DNA of 64,000 nucleotides from Deinococcus aerophilus (GCF_014647075.1 NZ_BMOM01000014.1:18795-82794); one strand, 5' to 3'; positions 1 through 10,202 are shown, counted from the stretch's first letter. The notes: generated by a model from the letters alone, not told the origin. Numbers and translations are program-made.

Positions 1-493
1 CGGAGATGCTCGCCAGACTGAACATCCGCGTGCGGTGCTCCGGGCGGGTCACGGCAGTGATGGCCGCACTCTTGGGAGCATCGAACAGCCCGCCCCCGAT
101 GCCGGCGAGCAGCGCCGAGGCGAGCAGTTCAGGCAGAGAACCGCTGAAGGCCATCCAGGCGAAGCCCAGCGAGCGCAGCACACACCCGGCCAGAATCAGC
201 GGCTTGGGCCCCACCCGGTCGGCCCAGGCGCCGCCCAGCACCGTCAGGCCCTGCTGGGTGAGCTGCCGCAGGCCCAGCACCAGCCCCACGCTCGCCGCCG
301 CCCAGCCCAGCCCCCCGGACGCCACCGACCCGGCAAAATGCACCGTCACCAGCGGAATCACGGCGAAGAAGCCGCCCCACATCAGAAAGTTGGCGACGAT
401 CAGTCCCAGCTGCGCCCCGGACAGGCGCAGCGGCGGGGGCGGGGCTGGTGGGGCGGGGGTCGGGGGCGCCGCAACGGTCACGGGCGTCACCAT
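1..493 (-). CDS. MFS transporter, N-terminal part (runs off the left edge)
   Basis: The reading frame starts at ATG 493 and is open to the window edge, so about 164 residues are visible. After a proline/alanine-rich cytoplasmic head of about 20 residues the sequence enters hydrophobic helices (LIVANFLMWGGFFAVIPLV). It then shows the major facilitator superfamily loop 2-3 motif A as GGAWADRVGPKPLIL, and later more hydrophobic segments (ELLASALLAGIGGGLFDAP). This is an inner-membrane secondary transporter. The substrate cannot be told from this half, although drug or sugar efflux carriers often look like this. It lies 49 bases downstream of rodA on the same strand and may be the last gene of the minD-minE-phosphoesterase-rodA run. 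The C-terminal half is outside the window. Confidence 0.85.
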   Translation of the reverse strand, partial: MVTPVTVAAPPTPAPPAPPPPLRLSGAQLGLIVANFLMWGGFFAVIPLVTVHFAGSVASGGLGWAAASVGLVLGLRQLTQQGLTVLGGAWADRVGPKPLILAGCVLRSLGFAWMAFSGSLPELLASALLAGIGGGLFDAPKSAAITAVTRPEHRTRMFSLASIS

Positions 494-542
494 ATCCCGG
501 TCGCCTGCCGCCGCAGGAACACGGTCCCGTCCGGCGGAACGC

Positions 543-1610
543 TCAGATCGAGCCCTCGAAGCGGTCGCGGTAGACCACATACGCCACGCCCAGGGTTGCC
601 AGCGTGCTGAGCAGGCTGCTCAGGCCGTAGCTGATCAGCGGCAGGGTGATGCCGGTCAGGGGCAGCACCCCCAGGGCCGCCCCGATGTTCTCCAGCACCT
701 GAAAGCCCAGTTGCCCCAGCACCCCGGCGAACAGCACCTGATCCTGCAGCCGGGGAGAATCACCCGCCATGCTCGCCAGACCCCAGAACAGCGCGCCGTA
801 CAGCAGCAGCACGGCCAACCCACCGATCAGGCCCTGTTCCTCGGCCCAGGTGCTGAAGGCAAAGTCGGTGTGCGCCTCGGGCAGAAAGCCGTTGTGCGAC
901 TGGCTGCCCTGCTTGTAGCCCTTGCCCTGGATTCCGCCCGAGCCGACCGCGATGGTGCTCTGAATGACCTGATATCCAGCGCCGCGCGGGTCCTGATAGG
1001 GATCGAGAAAGATGGTGAGGCGCTTTTGCTGGTACGGCTCGAGGTGCGGGTACAGCACCGTGGGCACTGCGGCCCCCACAAGCAGCAGCGCCAGCAGCGC
1101 GTGCCACCACGGAATGCGGGCCGCGAGCAGCATCACTCCGAAGATGGCGGCGAGCACCAGCGCTCCGCCGAAATCCTGCACGACCACCAGCCCCAGGGCC
1201 GGCAAAAACACGGCCAGGGCCATCAGGTATGTGCGCAGGCCCGTGTAGCCCGCCCTGAGCGTCAGGGCGAGCATCAGGATCAGGGCCAGCTTCAGCAGTT
1301 CCAGCGGCTGAAACTGCACCGGCCCGATCACGATCCAGTTCTGCTGACCGTTCACGTCCCGGCCGATCACGAAGGTGCTCGCCTGCAGCAACAGCGCGAA
1401 GCCAAACAGCCACGGCGCAAAGGCGTAAATGCGGTCGCGGCCCGCCCACCACAGCAGCGCCAGTGGCACGGCGGCGAGCGCCACGCCGATCAGCTGTTTG
1501 GTCAGGATGCCGTCCGAGGCGCGCGGCGACAGCGCGGCGGTGCTCACGGTGAGCAGCCCCACGGCGAGCAGCGCCGCGACGATCAGGGGAAAACGCAGGT
1601 CGTATTTCAA
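543..1610 (-). CDS. rodA: Rod shape-determining protein RodA (SEDS peptidoglycan glycosyltransferase)
   Basis: The 355-residue polytopic membrane protein has about ten hydrophobic helices and the SEDS family hallmarks: QQNWIVIGPVQFQPLELLKL in the first third, QDFGGALVL, a large extracytoplasmic loop with HTDFAFSTWAEEQGLIGG, and the C-terminal GITLPLISYGLSSLLSTLA. SEDS proteins polymerise lipid II glycan strands with a class B PBP. RodA rather than FtsW is favoured by the short N-terminus and by the linkage to minDE. The start codon is ATG 1610, preceded by GAGGCTGCCTT. It is the fourth gene of a minus-strand run beginning at minD. No PBP2 gene is visible beside it. Length is typical for RodA (350-370 residues). 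Confidence 0.9.
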   Translation of the reverse strand: MKYDLRFPLIVAALLAVGLLTVSTAALSPRASDGILTKQLIGVALAAVPLALLWWAGRDRIYAFAPWLFGFALLLQASTFVIGRDVNGQQNWIVIGPVQFQPLELLKLALILMLALTLRAGYTGLRTYLMALAVFLPALGLVVVQDFGGALVLAAIFGVMLLAARIPWWHALLALLLVGAAVPTVLYPHLEPYQQKRLTIFLDPYQDPRGAGYQVIQSTIAVGSGGIQGKGYKQGSQSHNGFLPEAHTDFAFSTWAEEQGLIGGLAVLLLYGALFWGLASMAGDSPRLQDQVLFAGVLGQLGFQVLENIGAALGVLPLTGITLPLISYGLSSLLSTLATLGVAYVVYRDRFEGSI

Positions 1611-1679
1611 GGCAGCCTCACCCCCTCAGGGTAGGGTCTGCGGGGCTGAGGGAAGTAAGTTCTCGGGCCGCGTGAGGAG

Positions 1680-2384
1680 TCAGGCCACGGGCCGGCCCCG
1701 CCGCAGCTGCCCGGCCTCCTTCTCGCCGTCGGGGCAGTGCGCCAGCGCCCACGCGGCGGCGGCCTCCACGTCGTATGCGGTGCGGCGAAAGGTGACGTTC
1801 CACAGCGGGCCGCGCCGCTCCAGCAGGGCCCAGCGCGCCGCCGGATCACCCTGCAACTGCCGCGACACCGGACCCACATTCACGAAGGTCACGCCGTCTG
1901 CGCACGCCACCTGTTCGCGGTGGGTGTGACCGACGACGACCACCCGCGCCCGCGGCCAGCTGCCCACCTGTTCCAGCAATTCGTCGGGGGACGCCGCGCC
2001 GCCGGACCGGTTCACGAACAGGGCGTCCCAGGCGCTGTGCAGGCTGCCATGCGCGAGCAGCAGCTCGCCGCCCGCGGCCTCGGCAGTGGTGGGCAACCGG
2101 CCCAGCACGCCGGGCACTTCCGGGGGCAGTTGGGCAACCACCCACTCCCGCCAGTGCTCGGCGCGGCCTGCGTGCCAGCCGGCCACCGTCTCGTCGGTGT
2201 TGCCGCGCACGGTGGGCGGGGCATGTTCCAGCTGCTCCGCCCACGCGCGGGCCGGGTCTGCCCCGCCCCACACCGTATCGCCCAGGTTGTACACGGCGTC
2301 CGGCGCGGCGGCGCGGATGTCGGCGAGCACCGCCTCCAGCGCGTAGACGTTGCCATGAACGTCGGAGAGCACGGCCAGACGCAT
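1680..2384 (-). CDS. Metallophosphoesterase, calcineurin-like (YfcE/MJ0936 type)
   Basis: The 234-residue protein carries the five metal-binding blocks of the calcineurin-like phosphoesterase fold in order: LSDVHGNVYALEAVL at residues 5-19, NLGDTVWGGADP, RGNTDE, LLAHGS and VVVGHTHREQVA. The invariant D, H, N and H ligands of a di-metal site are all present. Such proteins hydrolyse phosphodiesters or phosphomonoesters; the physiological substrate is unknown. The gene starts at ATG 2384, 26 bases after minE ends, and precedes rodA, so it is probably co-transcribed with them. Nothing in the sequence ties its activity to cell division, so the link is only positional. There is no signal peptide, so it is cytoplasmic. 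Confidence 0.85.
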   Translation of the reverse strand: MRLAVLSDVHGNVYALEAVLADIRAAAPDAVYNLGDTVWGGADPARAWAEQLEHAPPTVRGNTDETVAGWHAGRAEHWREWVVAQLPPEVPGVLGRLPTTAEAAGGELLLAHGSLHSAWDALFVNRSGGAASPDELLEQVGSWPRARVVVVGHTHREQVACADGVTFVNVGPVSRQLQGDPAARWALLERRGPLWNVTFRRTAYDVEAAAAWALAHCPDGEKEAGQLRRGRPVA

Positions 2385-2410
2385 GTCAGCTCACCGTGGG
2401 GACAGAAGGC

Positions 2411-2662
2411 TCAGACCGGGCCACGGCCCGGCGCGTTCTCGTCGATGGGGATGTTGGCGAGCAGCACCACCATGTCGCCGCGCTGCTCGATCTCAATGCT
2501 GCTGTGGCCGGTGGGAAAGTAGCGCCGCACCACTTCCAGCAGATCGTTGCGCAGGGCTTCCACCTTGCCGGGCGGAATCTGGGCGCGGTCGTAGGCGAGC
2601 ACCAGTTCCAGGCGGTCTTTCAGGGTTTCCTTGGTCCGTCCGCGCTTGAGCCAGGAAAACAT
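2411..2662 (-). CDS. minE: Cell division topological specificity factor MinE
   Basis: The 83-residue protein matches MinE in length and layout: an amphipathic N-terminal stretch (MFSWLKRGR), the MinD-activating segment (KDRLELVLAYDRAQIPP), then the dimerising beta domain ending RGDMVVLLANIPI. MinE stimulates MinD ATPase and makes Min proteins oscillate so that FtsZ rings form at mid-cell. The ATG at 2662 lies one base after the minD stop (TGACATG), so translation is coupled. No minC is adjacent in this window; in many genomes minC sits directly upstream of minD, but here minD is first and rimO is divergent. Confidence 0.92.
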   Translation of the reverse strand: MFSWLKRGRTKETLKDRLELVLAYDRAQIPPGKVEALRNDLLEVVRRYFPTGHSSIEIEQRGDMVVLLANIPIDENAPGRGPV

Positions 2663-2663
2663 G

Positions 2664-3464
2664 TCAGGCCCCCCCGAACAGACGGCGCAGGGCGGCCAGG
2701 AACCCGCCCTCCTCCTCGAATTTGGGATACGGCACGGTCTCCCCCTTCAGGCGGCGGGCGGTCGACATGAAGGCCTCACCCGCCTTGGTCTTGCCCAGCA
2801 CGGCGGGTTCACCCACGTTTGTGCTGACGATGATGCCCTCGTCCTCGGGAATGATTCCGATGGGTTTGACGCCCAGAATGTCGAGGATGTCGGCCTCGCT
2901 GAGCATGTTGCCGCTCGCGACCATCTTGGGGCGCAGGCGGTTGATGACCAGCCGGATCTCGGTGATCTGCTGGGCTTCGAGCAGACCGATGATGCGGTCG
3001 GCGTCGCGCACGCTGGACACCTCGGGGTTGACGACCACCAGCGCACCCGACGCGGGGGCGGCGGCGGTCCGGAAGCCCGACTCGATCCCGGCGGGCGAGT
3101 CGATCAGGATGCGGTCGAATTTTTCATCCTCGATCAGCCCCTGGACCACGCCCTTGAACACCTCGGGGTCCAAGGCGTCCTTGTCGCGGGTCTGGCTGGC
3201 GGGCAGCAGGTACAGGTTCTCCACGCGCTTGTCGCGGATCAGTGCCTGACTCATGCGGCACTTGCCCTCCAGCACGTCGATCAGGTCGAAGACCACCCGC
3301 GATTCCAGCCCCATGACCACATCGAGGTTGCGCAGACCCACGTCCACGTCAATCACCGCGACCTTCTCTCCCAGCCGGGCGAGCGCCGCCCCGATATTCG
3401 CGGTGGTCGTGGTTTTTCCCACGCCACCCTTGCCCGACGTGACCACAATTGCCTTGGCGTCCAT
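2664..3464 (-). CDS. minD: Septum site-determining ATPase MinD
   Basis: The 266-residue protein has the deviant Walker A motif ([10 protein letters not shown], residues 10-19), ADP/ATP switch regions (VIDVDVGLRNLDVVMGLE, DRILIDSPAGIESG) and a C-terminal end (FLAALRRLFGGA) that resembles the MinD amphipathic membrane-targeting helix. MinD binds membrane when ATP-bound, recruits MinC and is released by MinE. The start was set at ATG 3464 (MDAKAIVV); the frame is open for 38 further codons upstream but the extension ([10 protein letters not shown]...) is not MinD-like. It heads a minus-strand run minD-minE-phosphoesterase-rodA and is divergent from rimO. Confidence 0.95.
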   Translation of the reverse strand: MDAKAIVVTSGKGGVGKTTTTANIGAALARLGEKVAVIDVDVGLRNLDVVMGLESRVVFDLIDVLEGKCRMSQALIRDKRVENLYLLPASQTRDKDALDPEVFKGVVQGLIEDEKFDRILIDSPAGIESGFRTAAAPASGALVVVNPEVSSVRDADRIIGLLEAQQITEIRLVINRLRPKMVASGNMLSEADILDILGVKPIGIIPEDEGIIVSTNVGEPAVLGKTKAGEAFMSTARRLKGETVPYPKFEEEGGFLAALRRLFGGA

Positions 3465-3634
3465 TGCCGCGCAGTGTAGCGCGTGGACGCAAAGACCGGG
3501 AGGGCACCGTGTAAGACCGGTCCTATCCGGCCCCGGCAGCGGCCCTGTACACTGCTTGGCTGGAACCTCCCCGTTCATCCGGACGGGTGGCAGGAATCAG
3601 GTACGCGGGCAGGACAGCGGGCCAGGGAGTGAAT

Positions 3635-5140
<1,506 letters not shown>

Positions 5141-5159
5141 ACCCGGCATGAACCCCAGA

Positions 5160-5203
5160 ACGGTGGCGGCCGCCTCAACGAAGGGCGGCCACCACCGTTT
5201 TTC
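5160..5203 (+). terminator. Intrinsic terminator after rimO
   Basis: A 15-base stem with one mismatch (ACGGTGGCGGCCGCC at 5160-5174 against GGCGGCCACCACCGT at 5184-5198) closes a nine-base loop. It is followed by TTTTT. It lies 20 bases after the rimO stop and just before the convergent nitronate monooxygenase gene ends at 5218, so it can stop both transcripts. Confidence 0.9.
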
Positions 5204-5217
5204 TACTTTGCCTGTGC

Positions 5218-6669
5218 TCAGGCCCCCGGCTGATACCGCCCCAGCAGGTACTCCACCACATCTTCTGCCCGGTAGCCACGCGGCCACGCGGCGATGTCGT
5301 TCAGGCTGTCCCCGCTGGTGATCAGCGAATCTTCCACATACCCACCCTTCTGAACCTGGGCGTAGCCCGCGTCGGTCATCAGGGCGTTGCACAGGCACTT
5401 GCGGCCCACGGTGTCCTCGACCTTGCCGCCCTTGGACACGTAGGCGTCCACCGGTTCGGCGGCGCAGCGCAGGCCGGTCTTGCCGTCCTCACCGGCATAC
5501 GCCTCGCGCAGGTAGCCGATGTCGCACACGCGGGGGCGCTCGGCATACAGCTCCGGGCGGGCGAGCGTGCCGTCCACCTGCACCACCTTGAAGGGAAAGC
5601 CGGTGGGCGAGGCCAGCGGATCGGTATACACGTCCACACCGCCCTCCTTGGTCAGACCATGCACCCGCTGACGCAGGTCGTCGCGCAGGCCGCTGTCGGC
5701 GCAATACGCGAACAGCGTGCCGACCTGAATGCCCGCCGCGCCGCGTTCCAGCGCCTCGGCGAGGGCCTCCGGAGTCGCCCGGCTGCCCGCGAGCCAGAAC
5801 GGCAGGCCCAGCTTCTTCATCTCATCGAGATCGGCAATGTCCCGCTCGCCGTACACCGGCTGGCCGATCTCGTCGAAGGTGGGCTGTCCGCGGGGGGGAG
5901 CGTTGTGGCCGCCGGCGGTGGGGCCCTCGATCACAAAACCCTCGACCGAGCCGCTGGCCTTCTTCATCAGCACGCCCGCCAGAATGTGCGAGGTCACAAT
6001 CGGGTAGAACTTCGGACGCTTCAACTCGCGCCGCTCCAGCCCATACTCGGCCGGATCGAAGGTCAGGGTGACGGCGTCCCCGCCCTTGACGTCCAGCTTG
6101 ATCGAGGCCGGGCCGCCCGCCGCGAAGGCGTCCAGCACCCCCGGAATCTCGCGGGGAATACCGGCCCCCATGATCACAACGTCGGCCCCGGCGAGCATGG
6201 AGCCGTACAGGGCGGGAACGGTGTGCAGTTGCAGCTTGGTGAGCAGGTTCACGCCCACCGGGTTATCGTGGCCCTCACGCGCGAGAAAGACCTCCACGAA
6301 GCTGCCCATCACGCCGAGTTCCCACGCGGCCCCGTGCTTGGTCACGGTGGGCAGCGGCACGCGGCGGTACGCCTGTCCTGGCTCACGGCCCGCAGGCAGG
6401 AAATACATGCGCAGCACCTTTTCCACGCGCTCCTGGTTGGGGTAGGCGGCCAGCGCGCGGCGCACGTGCCCTCCCGAATCGCCGTCCTGCAGGCGGCGCA
6501 CCAGCACGTTGTCGATGCCGGTGCACGACACGATGCCCAGTTGCCCCACGCCCGAGACGGCCCGGGCCAAGCCCCAGTGCGAGATGCCCACGCCCATGCC
6601 GCCCTGAATGATCTGAGGCAGGGTGGAGGTGGAGCCGGTAGGTTCGAAAACAGCGGTGGTTTGCATCAT
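5218..6669 (-). CDS. NAD(P)H-dependent flavin oxidoreductase / nitronate monooxygenase family
   Basis: The 483-residue protein is a TIM-barrel FMN enzyme of the nitronate monooxygenase (2-nitropropane dioxygenase) superfamily. It opens with PQIIQGGMGVGISHWGLARA, the family N-terminal signature. It carries the phosphate-binding and catalytic-region motifs MGAGIPREIPG, IEGPTAGGHNAPPRG and AGIQVGTLFAYC. It is longer than the 320-350 residue classical enzymes and has a cysteine-containing C-terminal extension (CDIGYLREAY, KCLCNALM). That places it with the larger members usually annotated as nitronate monooxygenase, whose substrate is unproven. The start is ATG 6669, or ATG 6666 directly after it; AAAGGG lies seven bases before 6669. 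The longer open frame back to 6948 is not family-like. Confidence 0.85.
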   Translation of the reverse strand: MMQTTAVFEPTGSTSTLPQIIQGGMGVGISHWGLARAVSGVGQLGIVSCTGIDNVLVRRLQDGDSGGHVRRALAAYPNQERVEKVLRMYFLPAGREPGQAYRRVPLPTVTKHGAAWELGVMGSFVEVFLAREGHDNPVGVNLLTKLQLHTVPALYGSMLAGADVVIMGAGIPREIPGVLDAFAAGGPASIKLDVKGGDAVTLTFDPAEYGLERRELKRPKFYPIVTSHILAGVLMKKASGSVEGFVIEGPTAGGHNAPPRGQPTFDEIGQPVYGERDIADLDEMKKLGLPFWLAGSRATPEALAEALERGAAGIQVGTLFAYCADSGLRDDLRQRVHGLTKEGGVDVYTDPLASPTGFPFKVVQVDGTLARPELYAERPRVCDIGYLREAYAGEDGKTGLRCAAEPVDAYVSKGGKVEDTVGRKCLCNALMTDAGYAQVQKGGYVEDSLITSGDSLNDIAAWPRGYRAEDVVEYLLGRYQPGA

Positions 6670-6947
6670 GGTGTAGACCCTTTGAAACGCCCGAACGGGC
6701 GACGAAGCGGCTGGAGATCCCAGGGCGTGGGGGGCAGGCGCTGTTCTGGAAGGCTGCCCCCCATCTGCATGCCCTCCATCTGAATGCCTGCAGTATCCCC
6801 CCCTTCCCGAGGATGCCGCCCGGGTTGGAACGCGGTCAAAAGGAACTGGCCCACCCCACCGTCCCCCAGGGCTGGCCAGGAGCCAGATGAGGCGCGCGCA
6901 CTGCTTTTTCACGCTTGCCACGTGTGGGCGTGCTACCCGTTGGAACA

Positions 6948-7664
6948 ATGAATGTCCTTGATCTCGCCCGCGCTGCCGGGCCGCTGCTGTGGGTGTTGCT
7001 GGCCCTGTCGCTGTATGTCGTTTACCTCGCGGTGGTTCGCGCGCAGGTGCTGTCCCGGCTGGGGCAGGACGCCACCGCGCTGATCGAGCGGGCGCGGGCC
7101 GTGACCGCTGAGAGCGGGCCCGGCGCGGCCCTGGCCGAGGTGGACCGCGCGGGCCATCCCTCGCCCGCCGCCAACGTGCTGCGCGCTGGCCTGAGCCGCG
7201 CCGACCGCGGAGTGGACGCGGCCGGAGCCGCCATGCAGTCGGCGCTGCTCGCCGAGGATGCCCGGCTGTACGCGGGCCTCAGTGCGCTGGGCACCTCCGC
7301 ACAGATCGCTCCGCTGCTCGGGTTGCTCGGCACGGTGATCGGGATGGTCCGCTCGTTCCTGGTCTTCAGCCAGAACGCCGCTCCCACGCCCGCGCAGCTC
7401 GCCACCGGCATCAGCGAGGCGCTGGTGAACACAGCGGGCGGCCTGATCGTGGCGATCATCGCGTACGTGGCCCGCAACGCGCTGCGCGCCCGCGCCGACC
7501 GCATCGCCGTGCAGGCCGAACGGGTGCGTGAGGACCTGCCCGGCTGGCTGCTGCGCCCGGAAGGCCACAGGCCACATCGGGCCGGGGGTCACGTGCCGGA
7601 AATGGCCTTCAACTTTGACGGAGCGGTGCCGGTCACCCCGCTGCCCTCCGGGAATGGCCGGTGA
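6948..7664 (+). CDS. exbB: ExbB/TolQ/MotA-family proton channel subunit
   Basis: The 238-residue membrane protein has the ExbB/TolQ topology: an N-terminal helix (PLLWVLLALSLYVVYLAVV, residues 12-30), a long cytoplasmic region, then two helices around APLLGLLGTVIGMVRSF and NTAGGLIVAIIAYV. The motif LLGLLGTVIGM and the AxxTxAGL-like segment (SEALVNTAGGLIVA) are the conserved proton-pore residues. It energises a TonB- or TolA-type partner. ATG 6948 was preferred over an upstream in-frame start at 6915. It overlaps the next gene (exbD-like) by four bases (GTGA), forming one operon with the TonB-like protein that follows. ExbB and TolQ cannot be separated from sequence alone. Confidence 0.88.
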   Translation: MNVLDLARAAGPLLWVLLALSLYVVYLAVVRAQVLSRLGQDATALIERARAVTAESGPGAALAEVDRAGHPSPAANVLRAGLSRADRGVDAAGAAMQSALLAEDARLYAGLSALGTSAQIAPLLGLLGTVIGMVRSFLVFSQNAAPTPAQLATGISEALVNTAGGLIVAIIAYVARNALRARADRIAVQAERVREDLPGWLLRPEGHRPHRAGGHVPEMAFNFDGAVPVTPLPSGNGR

Positions 7665-8065
7665 GACGGCGGCTGCGAGACGGTGGGGACGGCGTGACCT
7701 TCGATTTCGCGCCGATGGTGGATGTGGTGCTGCTGCTGCTGATCTTCTTCTTCCTGACGAGCAGCCTGGGAGCCCGCCAGAATGCCCTGCCGCTGGACCT
7801 GCCGCGCGCAAGCACCACCGTGCAGGAGACGCCCGAACTGCCCATCGTGAGCGTGGACCGGGCCGGCAAGCTGTTTCTGAACGGCCAGGAAACCACCCTG
7901 ACCAAGCTGGGCGGGCAGCTCAAGCCCCTGCTCGGCACCTCGGCCGGCGTGGTGGGGCTGCGCGCCGACGAGCGGGGCAGCTACGGCACCGTCGTGCGCG
8001 TGATGGACGTGATCAAGCAGGCCGGGGGCGAGCGGCTGGCCCTGGGTACGAGGCCCACTCCATGA
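7661..8065 (+). CDS. exbD: ExbD/TolR-family stator subunit
   Basis: The 134-residue protein has the ExbD/TolR plan. It has a short cytoplasmic N-terminus, one transmembrane helix carrying the proton-relaying aspartate (FAPMVDVVLLLLIFFFLTSS, residues 14-33), and a periplasmic domain with VSVDRAGKLFLNGQE and VGLRADERGSYGTVVRVMDV. It starts at GTG 7661, overlapping the exbB stop by four bases, and ends ten bases before the TonB-like gene. It partners ExbB to transmit proton-motive force. The family identity is firm; the receptor or envelope function it serves here is not known. Confidence 0.9.
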   Translation: MRRRLRDGGDGVTFDFAPMVDVVLLLLIFFFLTSSLGARQNALPLDLPRASTTVQETPELPIVSVDRAGKLFLNGQETTLTKLGGQLKPLLGTSAGVVGLRADERGSYGTVVRVMDVIKQAGGERLALGTRPTP

Positions 8066-8075
8066 GGGTGGGCCC

Positions 8076-10202
8076 ATGACCGTCCTGTCTCCCGGGTCTT
8101 CCCTGCCCGCTCCCGAAAAACGCGAACGCTTCCGCGCGGTGGCCGCGACCCTGGGGCTGCACGCGGCCCTGCTCTCCGGGCTGCTGCTGCTGCGCCCGCA
8201 TCAGCCGGTGGTTCAGACCACGCCCGACCCGCTGCGGACTCCCCTGGAGGTCGTGACGCTGGCCCCACCCCCCACCGCGAGCTCCCCGGTGCCGGTGGCC
8301 AGGCCTCCAGTGGCCCCCACCCCGGTGAAACCCCCAGCACCCAAACCGCCAACGCCCAAACCGGCGGCCACCAAACCCGCCACGCCTCCCAAACCGCCCA
8401 CTCCCCCGGCGGTCAAACCGGCCCCCACGCCTCCGCCTGCTCCGACCCCCAGCGTTCAACCGGCCCCGCCCACGCCAGCACCACAGCCCTCCGCACCCCC
8501 CGCACAGGTCCGGGCGCCCTCGCCTGCGCCGACGCCCCGGCCGGCCGAGACGCCCGCCGCCATTCCGCGGCCGGCCCCGACGCCGGCGGCTCCGGCGGCC
8601 GTACGGGCCCCCGCAGTACAGGCCCGGACGCCGGCGGCGGCGCCGGCCCCCAGTGCCCCCGCACGGGCGCAGGCCCAGCCCAACCCTGCCCAGCCTGTGC
8701 AGGCCACGCCCGCCGAGCGCACGCCCGCGACCCAGCCCACCGCCGAGGCACCCGCCCCGGCCCGCAGCCCGGCCACCACCCCCGAGGCCCCCTCGCCGCA
8801 GCCGGCCCCCGAGGCCGCGCCGCAGCGGGTCACGACGCCCGAGGTGGGCAGCGTGGAGCCGCAGGCCCGCACGGCGGCCCCCGAGACGCCCGCCGAGCCG
8901 GTCCAGGCAGCCCCCGCCGCGCCCGCGCCCCAGCCCGAGGCGGTGACTGCGCTGCCCCGCCGCGAGGACGCCGCGCCGCAGAGTGCTGCGGAGTCCAGCG
9001 CGCCGGCCCGCGGTCAGGCGACCGCCAGCGAGGCCCCGGCCCCCGCGCGGGCCACGGCGCGGGACCCGGCCGACCAGGCGGCCCCCAGCGCCGATCCGGT
9101 GGCCCGCATTCCCGCCCGCCCGCAGGCGAGCAGTGCGCCCCAGGCCGCCGCTCCCGCCGCGCCGGTCACTTCGCGCCCCACCCCGGTGCCGGTCACCCCA
9201 CAGGCCCAGGCCGGACGGGCCGGCAGCGTGACCGATACGCCCACCACCCCTGTGCCCGCCCCGGTGGCCTCGGTCCCCAGCCGCACGTCGGCTCCGGCGG
9301 CAGCGGCCACTCCGACCCCCGCCCCCACGGCGACGCGGGGAGCAGGCGGGGACGCAAGCAGCCCGGCCCCCGCCGCGACGCCCCGGCCCGACGAAACGCC
9401 AGGGGCGCCCGCCGGCACCCAGGCGGGCACCGCCCCGGCCGTGGCCCGAGACGACACAGGGGCCACCACCTCACCCGGCGTCCCGGCCCAGGCCCCCTCA
9501 CGCGGCACGGCGGGCAGTGGAGGCGTGACTTCCGGCGCACCCGCTGCCCCCCGTGAATCGGCCGGTGGATCAAGCACGGGAACCGGAGGCAGTCCGGACA
9601 CGGGCGCCCCGGCCAGCGGACGTGGCGCGGGGACCGGTCAACCCGGCTCCGGGCAGGCGGGCAGTGCCCAGGGCGCTCAGGGCACGGCCCCCGCCGCGGC
9701 CCGGCCCGGCGTGGCGGGCGGCGCAGCGGGGGGCGGCGCCGGCAATGGCTCCTCGGGTGGCGAGGCCGCCGGTGGGGGCGGCGCGGGCAGTGCGGGGGGC
9801 ATCAGCGCCCGCGCCGGCGGGGGGGGCGGCGGCAGCGGCGGCAGCGAGGACCGCCTGCTGAACTGCACGGTGGTCGTCGACGTGCGCGGGCTGGGCAACT
9901 TCCAGCGTGCCCAGTCGAGCTTTGTGTTCGATCAGGGCGGCACCCAGCTGTGGCCCGATGCCGTGCTGATTCAGGGCGTCAGCAGCCAGCTGGTGCAGGA
10001 AGGCAGCCTGCAGACCTATGTCACCAGCGAGTCGCAACTGGGCGAGTTCAAGAACGTCACGCGCGTCAAGGCCCAGGCCGTCAAGCCCACCAAATTTGCC
10101 CCCAGCAGCAACTACCTCACCGACGCCGTTCTGTCTCCCGCCGCCGCCGCGCAGTTCCGTTCGGCGGGCAAGGCGTGCCGGGTGGTGTATTTCAAGGACT
10201 AG
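8076..10202 (+). CDS. TonB/TolA-like energy transducer with a very long Pro/Ala and Gly-rich linker and an unfamiliar C-terminal domain
   Basis: The 708-residue protein has a positively charged start and one membrane anchor (residues about 20-39, ending LLSGLLLL). An extremely Pro/Ala-rich linker spans residues 45-440, and a Gly-rich stretch runs to 590. A 118-residue folded-looking domain ends the protein (residues 591-708, beginning EDRLLNC and ending CRVVYFKD). The layout and its place directly after exbB-exbD point to a TonB or TolA analogue. The C-terminal domain does not show the TonB consensus (no SGYP, YP..A, G.V.V..). It holds exactly two cysteines, residues 597 and 701, which could pair in the periplasm. 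The linker would span a very deep envelope. Composition makes homology searches of the linker uninformative. The ATG 8076 follows GAGGGTGGG. Confidence 0.75.
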   Translation: MTVLSPGSSLPAPEKRERFRAVAATLGLHAALLSGLLLLRPHQPVVQTTPDPLRTPLEVVTLAPPPTASSPVPVARPPVAPTPVKPPAPKPPTPKPAATKPATPPKPPTPPAVKPAPTPPPAPTPSVQPAPPTPAPQPSAPPAQVRAPSPAPTPRPAETPAAIPRPAPTPAAPAAVRAPAVQARTPAAAPAPSAPARAQAQPNPAQPVQATPAERTPATQPTAEAPAPARSPATTPEAPSPQPAPEAAPQRVTTPEVGSVEPQARTAAPETPAEPVQAAPAAPAPQPEAVTALPRREDAAPQSAAESSAPARGQATASEAPAPARATARDPADQAAPSADPVARIPARPQASSAPQAAAPAAPVTSRPTPVPVTPQAQAGRAGSVTDTPTTPVPAPVASVPSRTSAPAAAATPTPAPTATRGAGGDASSPAPAATPRPDETPGAPAGTQAGTAPAVARDDTGATTSPGVPAQAPSRGTAGSGGVTSGAPAAPRESAGGSSTGTGGSPDTGAPASGRGAGTGQPGSGQAGSAQGAQGTAPAAARPGVAGGAAGGGAGNGSSGGEAAGGGGAGSAGGISARAGGGGGGSGGSEDRLLNCTVVVDVRGLGNFQRAQSSFVFDQGGTQLWPDAVLIQGVSSQLVQEGSLQTYVTSESQLGEFKNVTRVKAQAVKPTKFAPSSNYLTDAVLSPAAAAQFRSAGKACRVVYFKD

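Noticed and set aside
6..1634. A 542-residue plus-strand open frame at the left end
   Set aside because: It is the antisense of rodA and the MFS gene, both of which have clear family motifs.
6670..6947. A possible small ORF in the gap between the nitronate monooxygenase and exbB
   Set aside because: A 62-residue minus-strand frame exists but has no ribosome-binding site and no family-like features.
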